A DNA stretch of 64,000 bases from Camellia lanceoleosa (lineage: Eukaryota; Streptophyta; Magnoliopsida; Ericales; Theaceae), in NCBI GenBank assembly GCA_025200525.1, contig CM045762.1, positions 107,286,682-107,350,681 of the forward strand. Reading direction: 5' to 3'. Of the stretch, positions 22,792 to 34,900 are shown in pieces. The notes beneath the pieces are model-generated. The model worked only from the letters and a program-made list of their open reading frames with translations, did not search any database and had not been told where the DNA came from. The translations under genes were made by a program, and so were the position numbers. Position 1 is the stretch's first letter. Each line of letters begins with the position of its first letter.

Positions 22792-23326
22792 TGTTGATTT
22801 TTGACCTCATAACTAAACTGAATCTGCAAGCCAAGATCTAAGGAACTTAGCTGTAGAACACACAGAAGAATAAAATAGCTCAACACTTGCACACAAGAAA
22901 ATCATGAAGACCACGATGGCTTGTCCACTCAGGCGCACTCTAATGATCAAGTCAGTCAACTTATCTCTCAAAGATATTGACACAAGTAAATAAGTCAAAA
23001 GTGTACCTTAGACCCCAGAGGTGCCTTACTTTTATAGCCAGCAGTGCCCTCATTCCCTAGAAGTCTTACTTTATAGTACTCTATCCTTTACAAGGATCAC
23101 ATTTATCTCGAACTCTTCTTTTCAGATAAGAATGAACTTCCCTAAGAGTCTCATCTCTATCCAAACAGATTTTCTTAACTCATCTAGGACTCTTGTCCTC
23201 TATTCGAATATCTCGAATTCTGATATTGCCACTTCACATCTCGGCCATAGGTTGATAACCTCAGTAACTTGGTTCATTTTAGTGGAATGTCAGCCACGTG
23301 GACAACCCAAAAAATATGTCCTAACA
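22792..23326 (-). mobile_element. LTR-like repeat, copy 2 (535 bp)
   Basis: It starts TGTTGATTTTTGACC and ends ATGTCCTAACA, then ATTGCCCCTAAG. In the Tat-type elements to the right, the LTR edge is likewise followed by GTTGCCCC, the complement of the polypurine tract. That parallel suggests this is the 3' LTR of a minus-strand element whose antisense gene starts at 24489. The same five bases, GTGGG, precede both copies, so the true left edge may lie further out. Confidence 0.6.
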
Positions 23327-24488
23327 ATTGCCCCTAAGTTCTATTACCTCGACAAACTGAGGTGAAGAAACCTACCTCATATGTCCTCCCAACATGTCGG
23401 ATAAACCATATACTGAAGGATATTCCTCCGACTAAGGTCATGATTCATCAGCGTTAAGAAAAAAGAACTTAATTGTCCACTCACTAAGAATCATGAACCA
23501 AGAAGCAACATGTTCTATTTCACTCAAATCCATCATCTCGTCTAAGATCGCACCATTAGTCGAGGTCATGACTCGCCAGTGCAAGAATCCAAGATCCTAA
23601 GTCTGTTTCTATAATAAACTTCAAAACTACCAATATACGTGGCATCACTCCATTGGGTCGTGTGCATCACGTTAACAGGCGTGTCCAATCAATGCAGTCA
23701 TATACCGCTTGATGTCAACTGACGTTAGCAAGGCACGTCTCCCTAAGCATTTGAAATGATTTCTGTTTCCAACCTTTCTCATTCCATAAAACTCTTTCCC
23801 TCTCTCTTCGTTTCTTCACTTGCATATACTACTTTCTCTGCCCATCCAAATACTCTCCCTAAAACTCTCCCAAACCACTATTGCTAACCCTTCAAGATCA
23901 TTTGCAAGCACACCGGTTGTCTTTTTTTGGTGGTTGAACAACTATTCTGTTCCAATCAACTGCTCTATTTCATCATGGTGTCTGTTTCTTCAATTTTGAT
24001 CTATAAGTTCTTCATCCTTGTCTTTCCATTTTAATTCTTTAAAGTTCTTCATGTTCTTAAGTTTTTGCACTTAATTATTTCATACATATTTGATTTCCTA
24101 CATATAACATTGCTCGTGTTGATTTCGTGCATGTTCTATGCCTATTACTTTTTGATTTCTCACACACCTCTAACTCATTCACATTACATACTCTATTCTT
24201 TCTCATTCTATATTGGCTCCTGCATATTTCCTCATATTCTCAATATAATCCTCTTCTGTAAACTTTGGATCGTGTTTGTTGATTCTTCTTTACTGATTTC
24301 CCAGATTGGTCTATCCAGTTCTTGCATATTTATGGCAGAGTTTCCTGCATAATCTAGACTTAGGATTTGGGATTTGCTAGAACATTAGAAAAATCGAAAC
24401 CCAAAATGCCCTTAAGACTTCCAATATCTTCAAACCGATTCACCCAGAATTCACTCTAAGAAAATAGTACCAAAGACTTTCTGAGATC
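23327..24488 (+). other. Internal region of an old element, upstream of its coding region
   Basis: A moderately GC region with repeated CGAGGTCATGACTC-like and CGACTAAGGTCATGATTC phrases (near 23430 and 23570) precedes a pyrimidine-rich stretch (23790-23960). It has the look of a promoter and leader for the coding region that starts at 24489. No gene is supported within it. Confidence 0.4.
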
Positions 24489-25931
24489 ATGGGTATGCAT
24501 AGGTGGAGGGTAGACACCCTAACCAAAATAGAGTACTTCCGCCGAGAGTTTGATATCTCAATTGATGTCCACATCAGGCTCATTGGTGATGCCGACACTA
24601 TCACTTCGAGAAAAGGCCACATGCCATTCCTTATAGTGTCCATTCTAGAGGGCGAAGTTAGGTTCCCCCTAAACCTCTTGTTCCGAGAGCTATTGCACTA
24701 CTACAAACTCATCGCAATGCAATTAGCCATAAACACCTTTAGGATCATAAATGGTATAGCCGAGTTATGTCGTTGACATAATGCCAAACTAACCATTGCT
24801 GACGTCCAATATCGCAAATCGAAGAACGACATCTCCTACTATCTGAATCCCAGATCCACTGCTTATAAAATGATTGCTGACCTCCCAGATTCTAAACAAA
24901 GGTGCTGGAGAGGATTGTCTTATTTTCTCGGGCAACTAGGAGTTTGCTCAAGATGATTCACTGCCTCTTTCCACTACCTAGAGAGCCCTTAAGAAGTGAC
25001 GAGGGTAAGTGCCCCCTTAGATTCCCAATGCTTTCTCATTTTAATCCAATATCTTATACTTGTAATTTTTTTTTTCCTAATCTTTTCCTTTTCATATTGC
25101 AGCACTTGAACAACCAAGCAACATTATCTGCAAAGCCTATGTTAAGTCAGCTTGTGTAGGCAGGCTCTTGAAACTTTCCATTGATCAGCGAAAAGCCCCT
25201 CTCATTCTGAACTACATCGCCATATACAAGTCACCTCTTCTCAACGTCCATCAAGGAGTAGGACTTCTCAGTCTGTGACCACTCCAACTGCATCATCTCA
25301 CCTAGACCAGGGCTTGACTTTGGACCTAGTTGACCAGCCAACAACATTGGCTCCATTGCAATACGTTTTGCCATCCTAACGTTGCCATTGTTACCAACTT
25401 TCCAACGTCCTTACAGCAAGAACCAAAAGCAGGAAACACTGAGGTTCCAAACTGTGGGTGTATGATCCAGAAAATTTGTCCATCGCCCTTCATACATTCA
25501 AGCTTGGGATCGATGTTACAATTGCCACCACTTTAGAAGAGATGGGTCACAGAACTGCCATTGCTGAAGAGCTCCTCACCAGCATCCCCGATGTTGTCAC
25601 CGTACAGTCAACCCCTTCTCCATAATCAGTCTAGAAGCAAAAAGGGTTAATAAGTTGAAAGCCAAAGCCACAGTGACCACCACCACTCCTTCTGAAGAGA
25701 AGGACCCATAAGACATTATCCGTATTTTGAAGGTGGTAGAAGCCGAAAAGAGGCAGGCCATTGACTCAGCCGAAGCCCCACCACCAAACCGTGCAAAACC
25801 CTTCACTACTGACAACACCTTAGATGTCTATGTCCCTTACATGTTCATGATGGCTATAGACATTTTTTTACTATCCTTGAGACTTCAACGCTCCCTTTTG
25901 AGTTCCCAATGATGAAAATGAGAGGTGCTAA

Positions 25932-28216
25932 TGTAATAACCCGACCCTCTTATATGCTTTACATTTTTAGTTATCTGGATAATTACTTATTTAATGTGAA
26001 ATTCCATGCGGAGTTGTGTTTACATATGTGAATTATTTAATTAGGACAATATATCTGTTGGTTATTGGAAAACTTTGTTAACATTAAGACACTAGGATTG
26101 GAAATTGGAAGCCTTAGAGGCGCGATAACCCGAAATTGATTTTATATCTATGATTAGCATAACTTTTAGGACATTATATTAATTTTTGCAAAAATCTGAT
26201 TTGTAATGAATTAATTGATATAGTTTAGGCCATTAACTCAAATAAAGTGCCTTAGTGGATAAGATATATATGTATGACCTTGGGGAACTTAGTGGAAGGA
26301 ACTTTACATATCTCTTGGTAGAGAATTTTGAGAGAGAGAGAGAGAGAGAGGAGATCAAACAAGCTTGGAGATTAAAGAATTTGCTAGAGGAATTTAAAGA
26401 GTTCACACTTAAGGTGAGTAAATCACTAGTAAACTCCCAATTTCTCTTCAATTAGTTTGAATTAAGCCTTGGAAAGAAGCATCATCCATGAAAACTAGGG
26501 TTACTCTTGCGAACAACCAAGTCTCATAAATAATCATGTGTCTCTAGGATGTGTGTGATGGAAACCTTGATCTCCCTATGTCATGTTTAATTGCTTGGAC
26601 TTGAGACAATTGTGCCTAATCTCACCCTTTTGTTATGCTTGAACTCATGTAAAAATGGTTACATATGTATGTGTATATATATATGTCTACAGAGTGAGAA
26701 TGAGGGAATCATGGAAATTGGCGGTACAAAGGTTCAAATAAAATAAGTCTAGATCTTAATGGGCTAGAATTTCATGTACATATGTTTATATGTTATATTG
26801 TATGGTAAATTTTCCTTGACTTTGGCCCTGTGACTATTCCTTGCAAGCTTGGAATTGTTGTAGTTTCAGACAGAAAAATAGGGCAAACGACCACATGTGC
26901 GGGAGGCACAACTACGTGTGCGAAAAACAAGGGAGAAGCACGAAACTACACTGCAATAAAAGCACGTGCGGCCCGCACGTGCAGTGCACTTGCCCGCAGG
27001 TGCGGTGGGGACTTTCGCACGTGTGGCCAAAGTTGAAAAATTCTATAACCTTCTTTCGTTCTGTTTAACCCTCAAAATGTGTTAAAATGTCCATTTGATG
27101 TTTCTTTAATGCATTTAATTACATGGAACTTACCGAATCGGACATTTGGGAAATAAAAGGAGGTTAAAGAAAAGTGATATACTTGAGGTACTTATAAGTC
27201 GTATGCTTTGTGTAGGGCACATAGGAGGGGACCATCGTTCATCCTTATCATAGTGAGTGATAGTAGAACAAAAAAAATACTTCATTTATGTATTGTATTC
27301 ATTTATGTTATTCCATATTTAATTCCCTTTTCTTAAATGACTTATGTATATGAGTAATGTTTGATGGAACATTTGAAATAATAAAACATTGATGGAGCAT
27401 TTGTAATGATTGAACATTGGCACATGAACTATGGACCCGAGGTCGTTCTGTTGTGCTATTATAATGGGCCCGAGGCCATTTTGTGATAACAATGGGCCTG
27501 AGGCCGTTTTGTGACAATAATGGGCCTGAGGCCATTTTGTGAGAATAGTGGGCCCGAGGCCATTTTGTGATAATGATGGGCCTAAGGTCGTTTTGCCTTT
27601 ATAATGGGGTTAATGCCGTTCTGTGTTACGTTGGGCCCAAGGCCGTTCTATTCTAAGTGGGCCCAAGGCCGTTCAGAAAAAGAAATAAAAATAAGACTAA
27701 TTTGTGATTTGTGAATATACACTGCTTAGCTATGTTCGTACTCTCAATCTATTTGTATGATTATCACTCACTAGGCCTTGCTCACTCCATTTTGTGGATG
27801 TTTTGTAGGTAACTAGGCCGTGGGACAACCCTAGGTCTGCCAAGGAGTCTTTTTTGGACTCGTTTTGCTGAGTCACCCAAAGTGACTCTTTGTTTAATTT
27901 TGGGAAATCTGTATGTTAGCATGTTTTGTTGGAATTAGGAGGAATAGACTTGTATATATGCTTTGACATTACCTAACGTTTTGGTTGTTACCTTTTCCAC
28001 ACAAACCGTAATGTAAATGGTGTATGGAATATTGTGTACTTATATATGGTAATGCATTAAGATCCTGGCATGTAGTCACAGCTCAATGAATGTTTGATTC
28101 TATTATTTTGCTTCTATTATGGCCCTAATATTGAGTAAAATTTACTATAGCAAAGTTGAGGCCTCAAGTTAGGCTGGTCTTGTCCAACCTTCTAGGCGCA
28201 GGTTTGGGTCGTGACA
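25932..28216 (+). mobile_element. Second solo LTR of the TGTAATAACCCGACCC family (2285 bp)
   Basis: Starts TGTAATAACCCGACCCTC and ends GGGTCGTGACA. The flanking five bases are GCTAA (25927-25931) and GTTAA (28217-28221), a target duplication with one C/T change. The layout is the same as in the copy at 13817: GA tract (26331), AAGGTGAGT (26411), CACGTG-like cluster (26880-27030), GGGCC minisatellite (27421-27674) and TTTTGTAGGTAACTAGG (27801). It interrupts the transposon-type coding region at 24489. Only an LTR is present. Confidence 0.9.
27421..27674 (+). repeat. GGGCC(T/C)GAGGCC minisatellite, about 8 units of 30 bp
   Basis: Units read ATGGGCCTGAGGCCATTTTGTG with small changes. A weaker version occurs in the other solo LTR at 15320-15595. 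Each unit holds a GGCC-TGA-GGCC motif and so can form a short hairpin. Confidence 0.85.
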
Positions 28217-28339
28217 GTTAATCTTTGCAAGTTCCATGACAAGAGTTCTAAGGATCAGGCTTTAAACCTTTCGACGACCTGCTTTGGACAAAATGTTTTT
28301 CGACCAAAGTGGAAACCTTTTTTTCAAAATGAGTTTTAG

Positions 28340-30948
28340 TGTTGTAACTCTAGACATTACCATAATGTTCTGATGCTCATATTTTTAAGGTCAAAGCGTT
28401 GTGTTCTTAAAGCAAACAGAGCGAAGAATATATTGGAAGTGAATGAGAATGATGAAATCTTCCGAAATACCTATTTTCCCCTTCAATTAAGACTAACCTA
28501 CTCTTGTTGATCTGATGATGTGCCCATTGACTGGCCGAACACCAAATGATGGCCAACCACAAAAGTAGTCGATTGATCACCAAGAAGGTTGGCTGGCTGA
28601 ATGTTTCAGGTACAGACCATTTTCAGGGATTTTAACTTTTTTTGCTTACCTACCACAAATATCTTAGCTATTTGTGGCTTGAGCTCTATATACCGTGCTC
28701 GCCAGCTCTTTTCAAAGGGTTAGAAAAAAACCTTGCCCAAGGATAACAAGGCTTGAGAACTCTCTCCTTCCTTCCTTATCTCCCACCTTCCACCTTCAAC
28801 CTTAACACTAATTTCTCCATTAAAGCTTGATTCTATGCTTTGAACAAAGGATGGTGGACATTAAACAACACCCTTAGAAGCTCTTGAGGGACCTTAAAGG
28901 GGAATTTGTGAACAAGAAAAGCTCACCCTCTTTAAGAGGTGAATCTTTAGCATCTTTGACCTTATTCTTTCGCTTTTCTTGAATTCAAACTTTCATTTGC
29001 ATTATGTAATTGTTGTAAGTGGTCATGGATGTGGATGGAGTAACCTTAGCCATCCATCCATCGAGTTGATAGCCTTTTTCTTTGTTTTCTTACTTTCCTT
29101 GGCTCTAACTTTCTAAGTATCTAATTCTTATGAATTTTGGACCCATGTGGATATGCTCGGGAGTAGTTTTAGCCATCCATTCAAAAGTTCAATAAGTAGA
29201 ATAGCTTTTCTTACTATTACACCACTTATCTTCACATATCCCCTTTCTCAAGTGTGTTAATCTATGTGTTTAAACTCTTTACTCAATAACAATAAGTGTT
29301 AGGGATTGTTTCATGAGGTTGCTTGGGTGATCCACGGGATTTGGTGTTGATAAGTGTTGTCCTCCATTTTTCATTGATTATTTTAGAAGTAAAACAAGAG
29401 ATTTTAGGTTAAAGGAAGCTGAAACTCCCATCTCAATCATGGGTGAACATAGAAAGGGATGTTGCCATCCTTGTTCTATGACTAGATGAGGAATTTTTAG
29501 CTAATTTGATGAATCTCTTGTTTTAATGGGCAAAGCTTCCGCTAAGAAATGATCTGCATTAATGTATGCTCTCCATTTAATAGCATGGATTTGGGTATTA
29601 ATTTGCCTTTATTCACAAAGAGAAGATGTAGGTTCCTATTTATTTCTTTGGCTTGAATTTATTCTTGATTTTGATCTATTTAATTTGTTCCTTTAAGAAA
29701 AATATCAGTTATATATCTTTATTATGTTATTGTTGAAGGATGGTGTTAGAGAGGGAATTCGGCTGGCCATTTTCTACTTTGGCTGGCTGTTTTGGTGTCT
29801 GGCCAGTTATTCTTTCCCAAGAACAAAGCATATAGTTTCTTGGGAATGCTCCTCTGAGCAGTTCTGGAACCCCTTGGATTACTTCTTTTCTTTATTTAGT
29901 ATGATTTGTTAGATTTAGCAGTAGCTAGGCTTGCTAAATCGGTTCATTATTGTAATAATTCCTCTCTCTCCCTTTTTCTTATGTGAATTGTTGTAATAAT
30001 CTTCCAACCCCACGTCTTTTTAATCCTTTTATTTACTCGCTTTCAGTATGGTATCATGTTTTCTTTATTATGCTTGTATATTGCATCCATATTTCATGCA
30101 TTTGGATCTGGATTATCCGCATTAATAGGATTTACTATCTTCAAAGATGGATATGTGCATAAATCCATTTATTGTGTTGATACTCATACTACATCTTAGT
30201 ATCCGGATTCCTAGATACATGTTTGTATGTATTGTATTAGAAACTCGCATATAGGATCAAGAATATCTGTATATATATGTATGTGTTGTGACTCACCTTG
30301 GAGCACTAAGTGAGCATTTTGAGCTTTAGCATATTGCATGTGTGTGTTTCTAACCATATCTATTGCTACTGCATGAGGCTAAGTGCTTAAGTGAGATAAC
30401 TATTTGAATGCTAGTGGATAAAGGTTGTGTTATTTATTTTGAAGTGTAGATGATTCTTATGCTGTGAATTTTATCCAAGAAAACCCTTTTAAAATATGCG
30501 TGAAGTTAGAGCATAACCAAACCTTACGACACAATCTATATTTGAGTGCTTGACATAGTAATGGTAGTATTATTAATAATTGGAATATGGATTTACATTG
30601 ATTATAAAAATCACATTATGACTCAGTAAAGGCCCATCTTTGATTGGGTGAGTGAGGTGCTCAATTAATGACCTTATGTTACCGAGCCAAGACAGTTAGG
30701 TTATAACAGACAGTGACCTTTGGCACGAGTCATGAGTTTCATAATTTTTTCAAAAGATTAGTTGGCAACTCTGAAATTTGGTGATGTAGTCCATTCATGA
30801 CAATGTTTTGAAATAAAAATGGATTTTCAATAAAAGTTACCTGATTTGGACTCTCATTTTTGTTTTACATTGCATTAGTGATATCAGATTAGAAATTGGG
30901 AGCCTGAACTATCAGACGCACTTGGTAACCCCCAAAAGGCATTCCACA
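28340..30948 (+). mobile_element. 5' LTR of Tat-type element C (left end approximate)
   Basis: The right end is ATTCCACA at 30948, set by the primer-binding site after it and by alignment with elements A and B. Inside are a TATA-like CTCTATATACC (about 28682), GGCC/GGCTGG-rich clusters near 28535-28610 and 29755-29815 at positions equivalent to the GC-palindrome clusters of the other Tat LTRs, and a 170-bp block (30720-30890) matching the complement of 36090-36250 in the LTR of B. The left edge lies after the stop at 28339 and before about 28510; no clean terminus was found. Confidence 0.6.
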
Positions 30949-30973
30949 GTTCTAGGTTACTCTGTTGGGGAAC
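30949..30973 (+). other. Primer-binding site of element C
   Basis: GTTCTAGGTTACTCTGTTGG aligns without gaps with the same place in element A (GTTTCTTGCGACTCTGCTGG). Tat/Ogre elements are known to use a tRNA-Arg-type site of the form TGGCGACTCTGCTGGGGA; this copy has decayed from it. Confidence 0.65.
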
Positions 30974-31875
30974 ATTAAGAGAACATGACTCAAACTTCAT
31001 AATGTGGATTTTATCTTCATATGTATATTCATTGTATTCCATGGATTATGTGATTAAGTCATTGTATTTGTCATCTAACATCTCAGATAACTTGCCAAAC
31101 ATGGGCTCTGTTACGGTTGAAATACATGCCTCGAATCTGGACTACCAGTGTACCACTTGATCCTCCATTCATTCAGGTGTTGGAAACAGTAGGTATATTA
31201 GGTGTCTTGCTGAGATACCCCTTTTTGACCAAACTGACCTAGTTCATATACTCAGCTCTAGGAACTTCCACAAATAGGACAAGATGTTGTCCTGTGTCTA
31301 AGATGTAGTGATACTAAATTGTTTGAATAGTGAAACCCTAGTTCATCTCCCAACTAGGACAGGGTATCCTATGCCCCTATAGGAGTGTTTTGGTTCACCT
31401 TATTTGTTATATGCTATGTGTAGGATCCAATACAGGTGCTCATTATTCATATCAGTGATTCAGATACATCAATGGTTGAGTTGAGAATAGTTTAATGGGA
31501 TATACAGTGGTTGGTGGTATAGATTGAGCCAAAATACTACCAAATTCAAGTTGGATATATGTGTTGTGAGCCTAATTGATGCCAGATTTTCGTCTGATGT
31601 ATGTTTTGTTTTATTTATTTCTTTTGCTAGGTAGTTATTCATCACAGCTTCAGAAAGTTCTAACACCCCTAAAACCTTATGGACTTGTGCTAGTAGAATT
31701 TGCAAAACTATAGATCTTATTTAAGGTCAACCAATGTTAGTGTCACTTCCATCAATATCCAAAAGAGGGGTTAGACATGCACAGTTGGTTCAGAGTCTGT
31801 CACATCCCTAATCTCCTTTACAGATTTTACGTCAATCACCTCTCAGATCTCCTCTATTCAGCACCCTAGTAAGCC
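30974..31875 (+). other. Untranslated leader of element C
   Basis: Long leaders before gag are usual in this lineage. The stretch TTTTTGACCAAACTGACCTAG, GAAACCCTAG and the block around TTTTGGTTCACC (31140-31460) correspond to the leader of element A read on the minus strand (56200-56000), showing common descent. Confidence 0.6.
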
Positions 31876-33381
31876 ATGCCCCAGTCCCTTTAATGGCTAA
31901 AAATCTCCCAAATATCACAAAAATTATCGCTAACCTTCAACGGTCCATGGATGCTATCAATCATACAGTAGCTACTTAGGGTGATACCATTTCTAGAATG
32001 CAACAAACAGCCGGGGCAATTGCTACCCATTCACAACCAGCTAATTATCCAGGTTTGGACCTATCTCCGCCAATTGAGAATTTCCCAAGTACTGGTCAAT
32101 CAGAAGAACTAGCCCAGACTCTTGTTGCTAGAGCTCCGGTACGTCCAGTCGAGGGACTCTTTTCCTTGGATATAACTGAATTTGATCCAGCCATGCTGAA
32201 GATAGCCAAGTTAGAGAAGTTGTTCAAAAAATCCCAAGGAATTAATTCCATTCCTGATATAGAGGATGAATACATGAAGGTAGCTGTCAATTTACTGGAA
32301 AGATTCAAAATACCACTTATTGACCGGTTTGATGGATCAGGAGTCCCTATTGTACATATCCGTTTATTCTAAAATGTTCTGAAACCTATGGGTTTGACCT
32401 GCCCCCAAAAGTTGTCTCTATTTGGGAGGACTTTGTTGGGACTTGCAACAACTTGGTATGCCAAATTGGAGGATATGGTGAACTGAAATTGAGAGGAATT
32501 GACTGCGACATTCATCGCTCAATACTCCTATAACACAGATTGAGGTAATCACCAAGGATTTGGAAGCGACACATCAAGAACCAAAGGAAAGCTTCATCGA
32601 ATTTATAGCAAGATGGAGGACCAAGGCAGCCATGTTGACCAACAAGCCCTCAAAGAAGGATCAGATTCAGAAGTGGTAAGGAACCTTTATTGCAAGATGT
32701 TACAAAAGATAATAGTTCTCCCACTCTTTACCTTCAAAGATCTGCATGATATAGGAGTTTAGATTGAAGATGCTATGAAATAGGGAATCATTGTACATGA
32801 GAAAGAGCTTGTAAGAAAAACTTTTGTCCGTGGTTCTAATGTTACTGGCAGTAGTAACATAGCTGCGAAACCTTCAGAAGTTAGTACTATTACCACCTCT
32901 TTGCCAATGCCACCCCGCAATCCTATAATCGGAACTATTTATCGAACCATAATTTTTATCCACTCTATATGACTCCAACCCAAGCCTTGAAAACACTGGT
33001 GGAAAAGGGTAATCTCAAACTTCCTGACCCTCGACCTCTTCTTGACCCACTTCCACCTAGGCATGATGCATTCAAGTATTATTGTGCCTTCCACCAACAA
33101 AAAGGCCATGAAATTAACCGTTGCATTCGTCTTTGCCATGAGATTCAGGACCTTATAGATTGTAAAATCATAGGGCCCTCACAAGCCCCACCACAAAGGC
33201 CAAATGTCACTACCAACCCTTTGCCTACCCATGATCGAGTTTCGCCGCACCTTCGTCTTAACCTTATCTATACACTATCTCATGCATTTGACCCCAACGT
33301 ATATATCACTCCTCCTCGTTCACCTGAACCTGAAGTCTACATTTCGAAGAGCATCAATCTGTCTATGATAGATTCGACTTA
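31876..33381 (+). pseudogene. gag of element C (broken)
   Basis: The reading frames in sequence contain a capsid-like part (FKIPLIDRFDGSGVPIVHIR, then PMGLTCPQKLSLFGRTLLGL, TTWYAKLEDM) that matches Retrotrans_gag, and a nucleocapsid-like part (TPTQALKTLVEKGNL, YYCAFHQQKGHEINRCIRLC, HEIQDLID) with a C-H-C zinc-knuckle pattern. Many stops and frame changes separate the pieces (for example near 31978, 32370, 32480 and 32760). In active elements gag forms the virus-like particle. Both halves are present, in contrast to element A. Confidence 0.85.
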
Positions 33382-34559
33382 ATCTCAGTCAGAACTCAAA
33401 AATGTTGTGGTGATAACAGAGACGCTAGGGATAGAAATTGGGGATTTGTCTGATACGATCCCAGTAGATATATTATATTGGTTAGTCGTCCAAAATCAAA
33501 GGTTGCTTTACCTGATGTATTCTCTATTAGTGTCATCAGGAAGGATGTACTCGAGCAAGAGCTGGATGACTTGGCAGATTTGGAAGAGGACTTGGATAAT
33601 CTTCATTTCTTTGAGGAATGAGGTCTGGGAGATGTACAAATTGAATGGTGGAACCTAAGCAATTTGGCCAGTGTCCATGGATGGATAAGTAGTGAGGAAG
33701 ATTTGAAATCAAAAGGAAATAATGAGGAAGTAAGAAAAATAAACCAAGCCACTAGAAAAACAATGGGGAAGGAAAATGAAGGTGAAAGTAATGAAATCAG
33801 AAAAAGCAGTATGCTAGAAGAGCCCACAACAGAGGAGAATGAAAAAGAAGTGCCAGGAGAAGAGGTTGAGAGGGTAGTCCCTGAGTCTGAGAGCATTGGC
33901 TAACTGGCCTAATAGCTGAAGGAAAAATGCAAAGAGCCAGCCAAGCATGGACATATTTGAGAAGGAGGAAAATCTTTGTTGAAATTTGGTCAACATCACC
34001 ATACCAGGGAAAAGAAAATGATTGCAGCGTAGGGATGATACATGTTAAGCAGGAGGATTTCCTGTCTATAAATGTAGGAGAATTGTGGGAAGATAATGAT
34101 CTACACTTTGCCCACATCGATGAAGGTTGGGGAAGCAATATGCCAGATGATAGCTTGTACTCTGAAAAGATTGATCATCTGACTAGGAGCGGACGCTTCT
34201 TTAAGCCCTCACACCTAGATCAAGGTGAGCTGGCGGGAAAGGATGTAGAGAAAGGGAGGGGGGGGGAAAGAGAGGAAAAAAAAAAGAAGATAAAGATCTA
34301 GTCCTTAAACAACTAAGAAGATTTAAGCTAACATCTCAATTTGGGAATTGTTTATGACATCACGAGAACACCGATAGGCTATGCTCACGGTGTTAAGCAA
34401 GGCCAAGTTGTCCATTGATGCTACACTAGACTAGCTAGTGTCATTGATCACGCTAATTGGGCCCATTCTATCTATGACTTTCTCAGATAAGGAACTCCCT
34501 CTAGAGGGATCAGAGCACAACAAGCCTCTGTATCTCTCTCTAGAATGCGTAGGTCTCTA
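33382..34559 (+). pseudogene. Element C gag-protease spacer, acidic and lysine/glutamate-rich
   Basis: Short overlapping frames of mixed charge (for example 33664-33903, rich in E, K and S) connect gag to the protease-like region. A G-run and A-run at 34258-34290 break the frame. No independent gene is indicated. Confidence 0.5.
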
Positions 34560-34900
34560 TGGTTTTAATTGACTCTAGGTCAACCATAAATGTGTGCCTT
34601 TCACGTATTGTTTACCGATAAGATTGAAGCCAACATATTTTGCACCAACAAATTAGCTAAGCCGAGCATATGAAAACATTAACCAGAGGTTATGAGCACC
34701 GTTAAAATACAAATTCTGGTGGGACCATTTGAACACGAAATTGAGTTACACGTCATGGATGTGCCGGCGACTTTTAATTTGCTATTGAGTAGGCCTTGGT
34801 TACATCAATTGAAAGTCGTCTCTTCCATAATGGATTTAACTAGTCAAATACCCGCATGCTAGGGGATCACCACTATCTTTGGGAATTCTTTTATCCATCT
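34560..34900 (+). pseudogene. Protease-like region of element C (broken)
   Basis: The plus strand reads TVKIQILVGPFEHEIELHVM then DVPATFNLLLSRPWLHQLKV, a sequence order typical of Tat/Ogre protease regions just after the catalytic aspartate. The aspartate motif itself is not recognisable upstream. Stops occur on both sides. Confidence 0.7.

Larger units (their letters stand above)
24489..28339 (+). pseudogene. Transposon-type coding region (Transposase_28-like), broken, with a solo LTR inside
   Basis: The frame starting at 24489 reads GEVRFPLNLLFRELLHYYKL then INTFRIINGIAELCR, then a TGA where a codon is expected, then HNAKLTIADVQYRKSKNDI. This order matches the plant putative gypsy-type transposon family often listed as Transposase_28; the match is from memory of the family. 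A GT-AG intron with clean sites (GGTAAGTG near 25004, ATTGCAG ending near 25102) separates the first part from the next, and more stops and frame changes follow. The last coding part (about 25864-25931) continues in frame after the solo LTR as NLCKFHDKSSKDQA and ends with a stop at 28337-28339. It is probably the antisense gene of a minus-strand LTR element. It is not functional now. Confidence 0.6.

Noticed and set aside
19619..23326. The two 0.53-kb LTR-like repeats as the two ends of one intact element
   Set aside because: The DNA between them has no retrotransposon coding, the flanking five bases do not form a duplication, and they are too diverged from each other for a recent pair.
30049..30062. 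TATGGTATCATG as a tRNA-iMet primer-binding site ending an LTR at 30046
   Set aside because: Only the first eight bases fit TGGTATCAGAGC, and the LTR of C clearly continues to 30948, where a better site aligned with element A follows.
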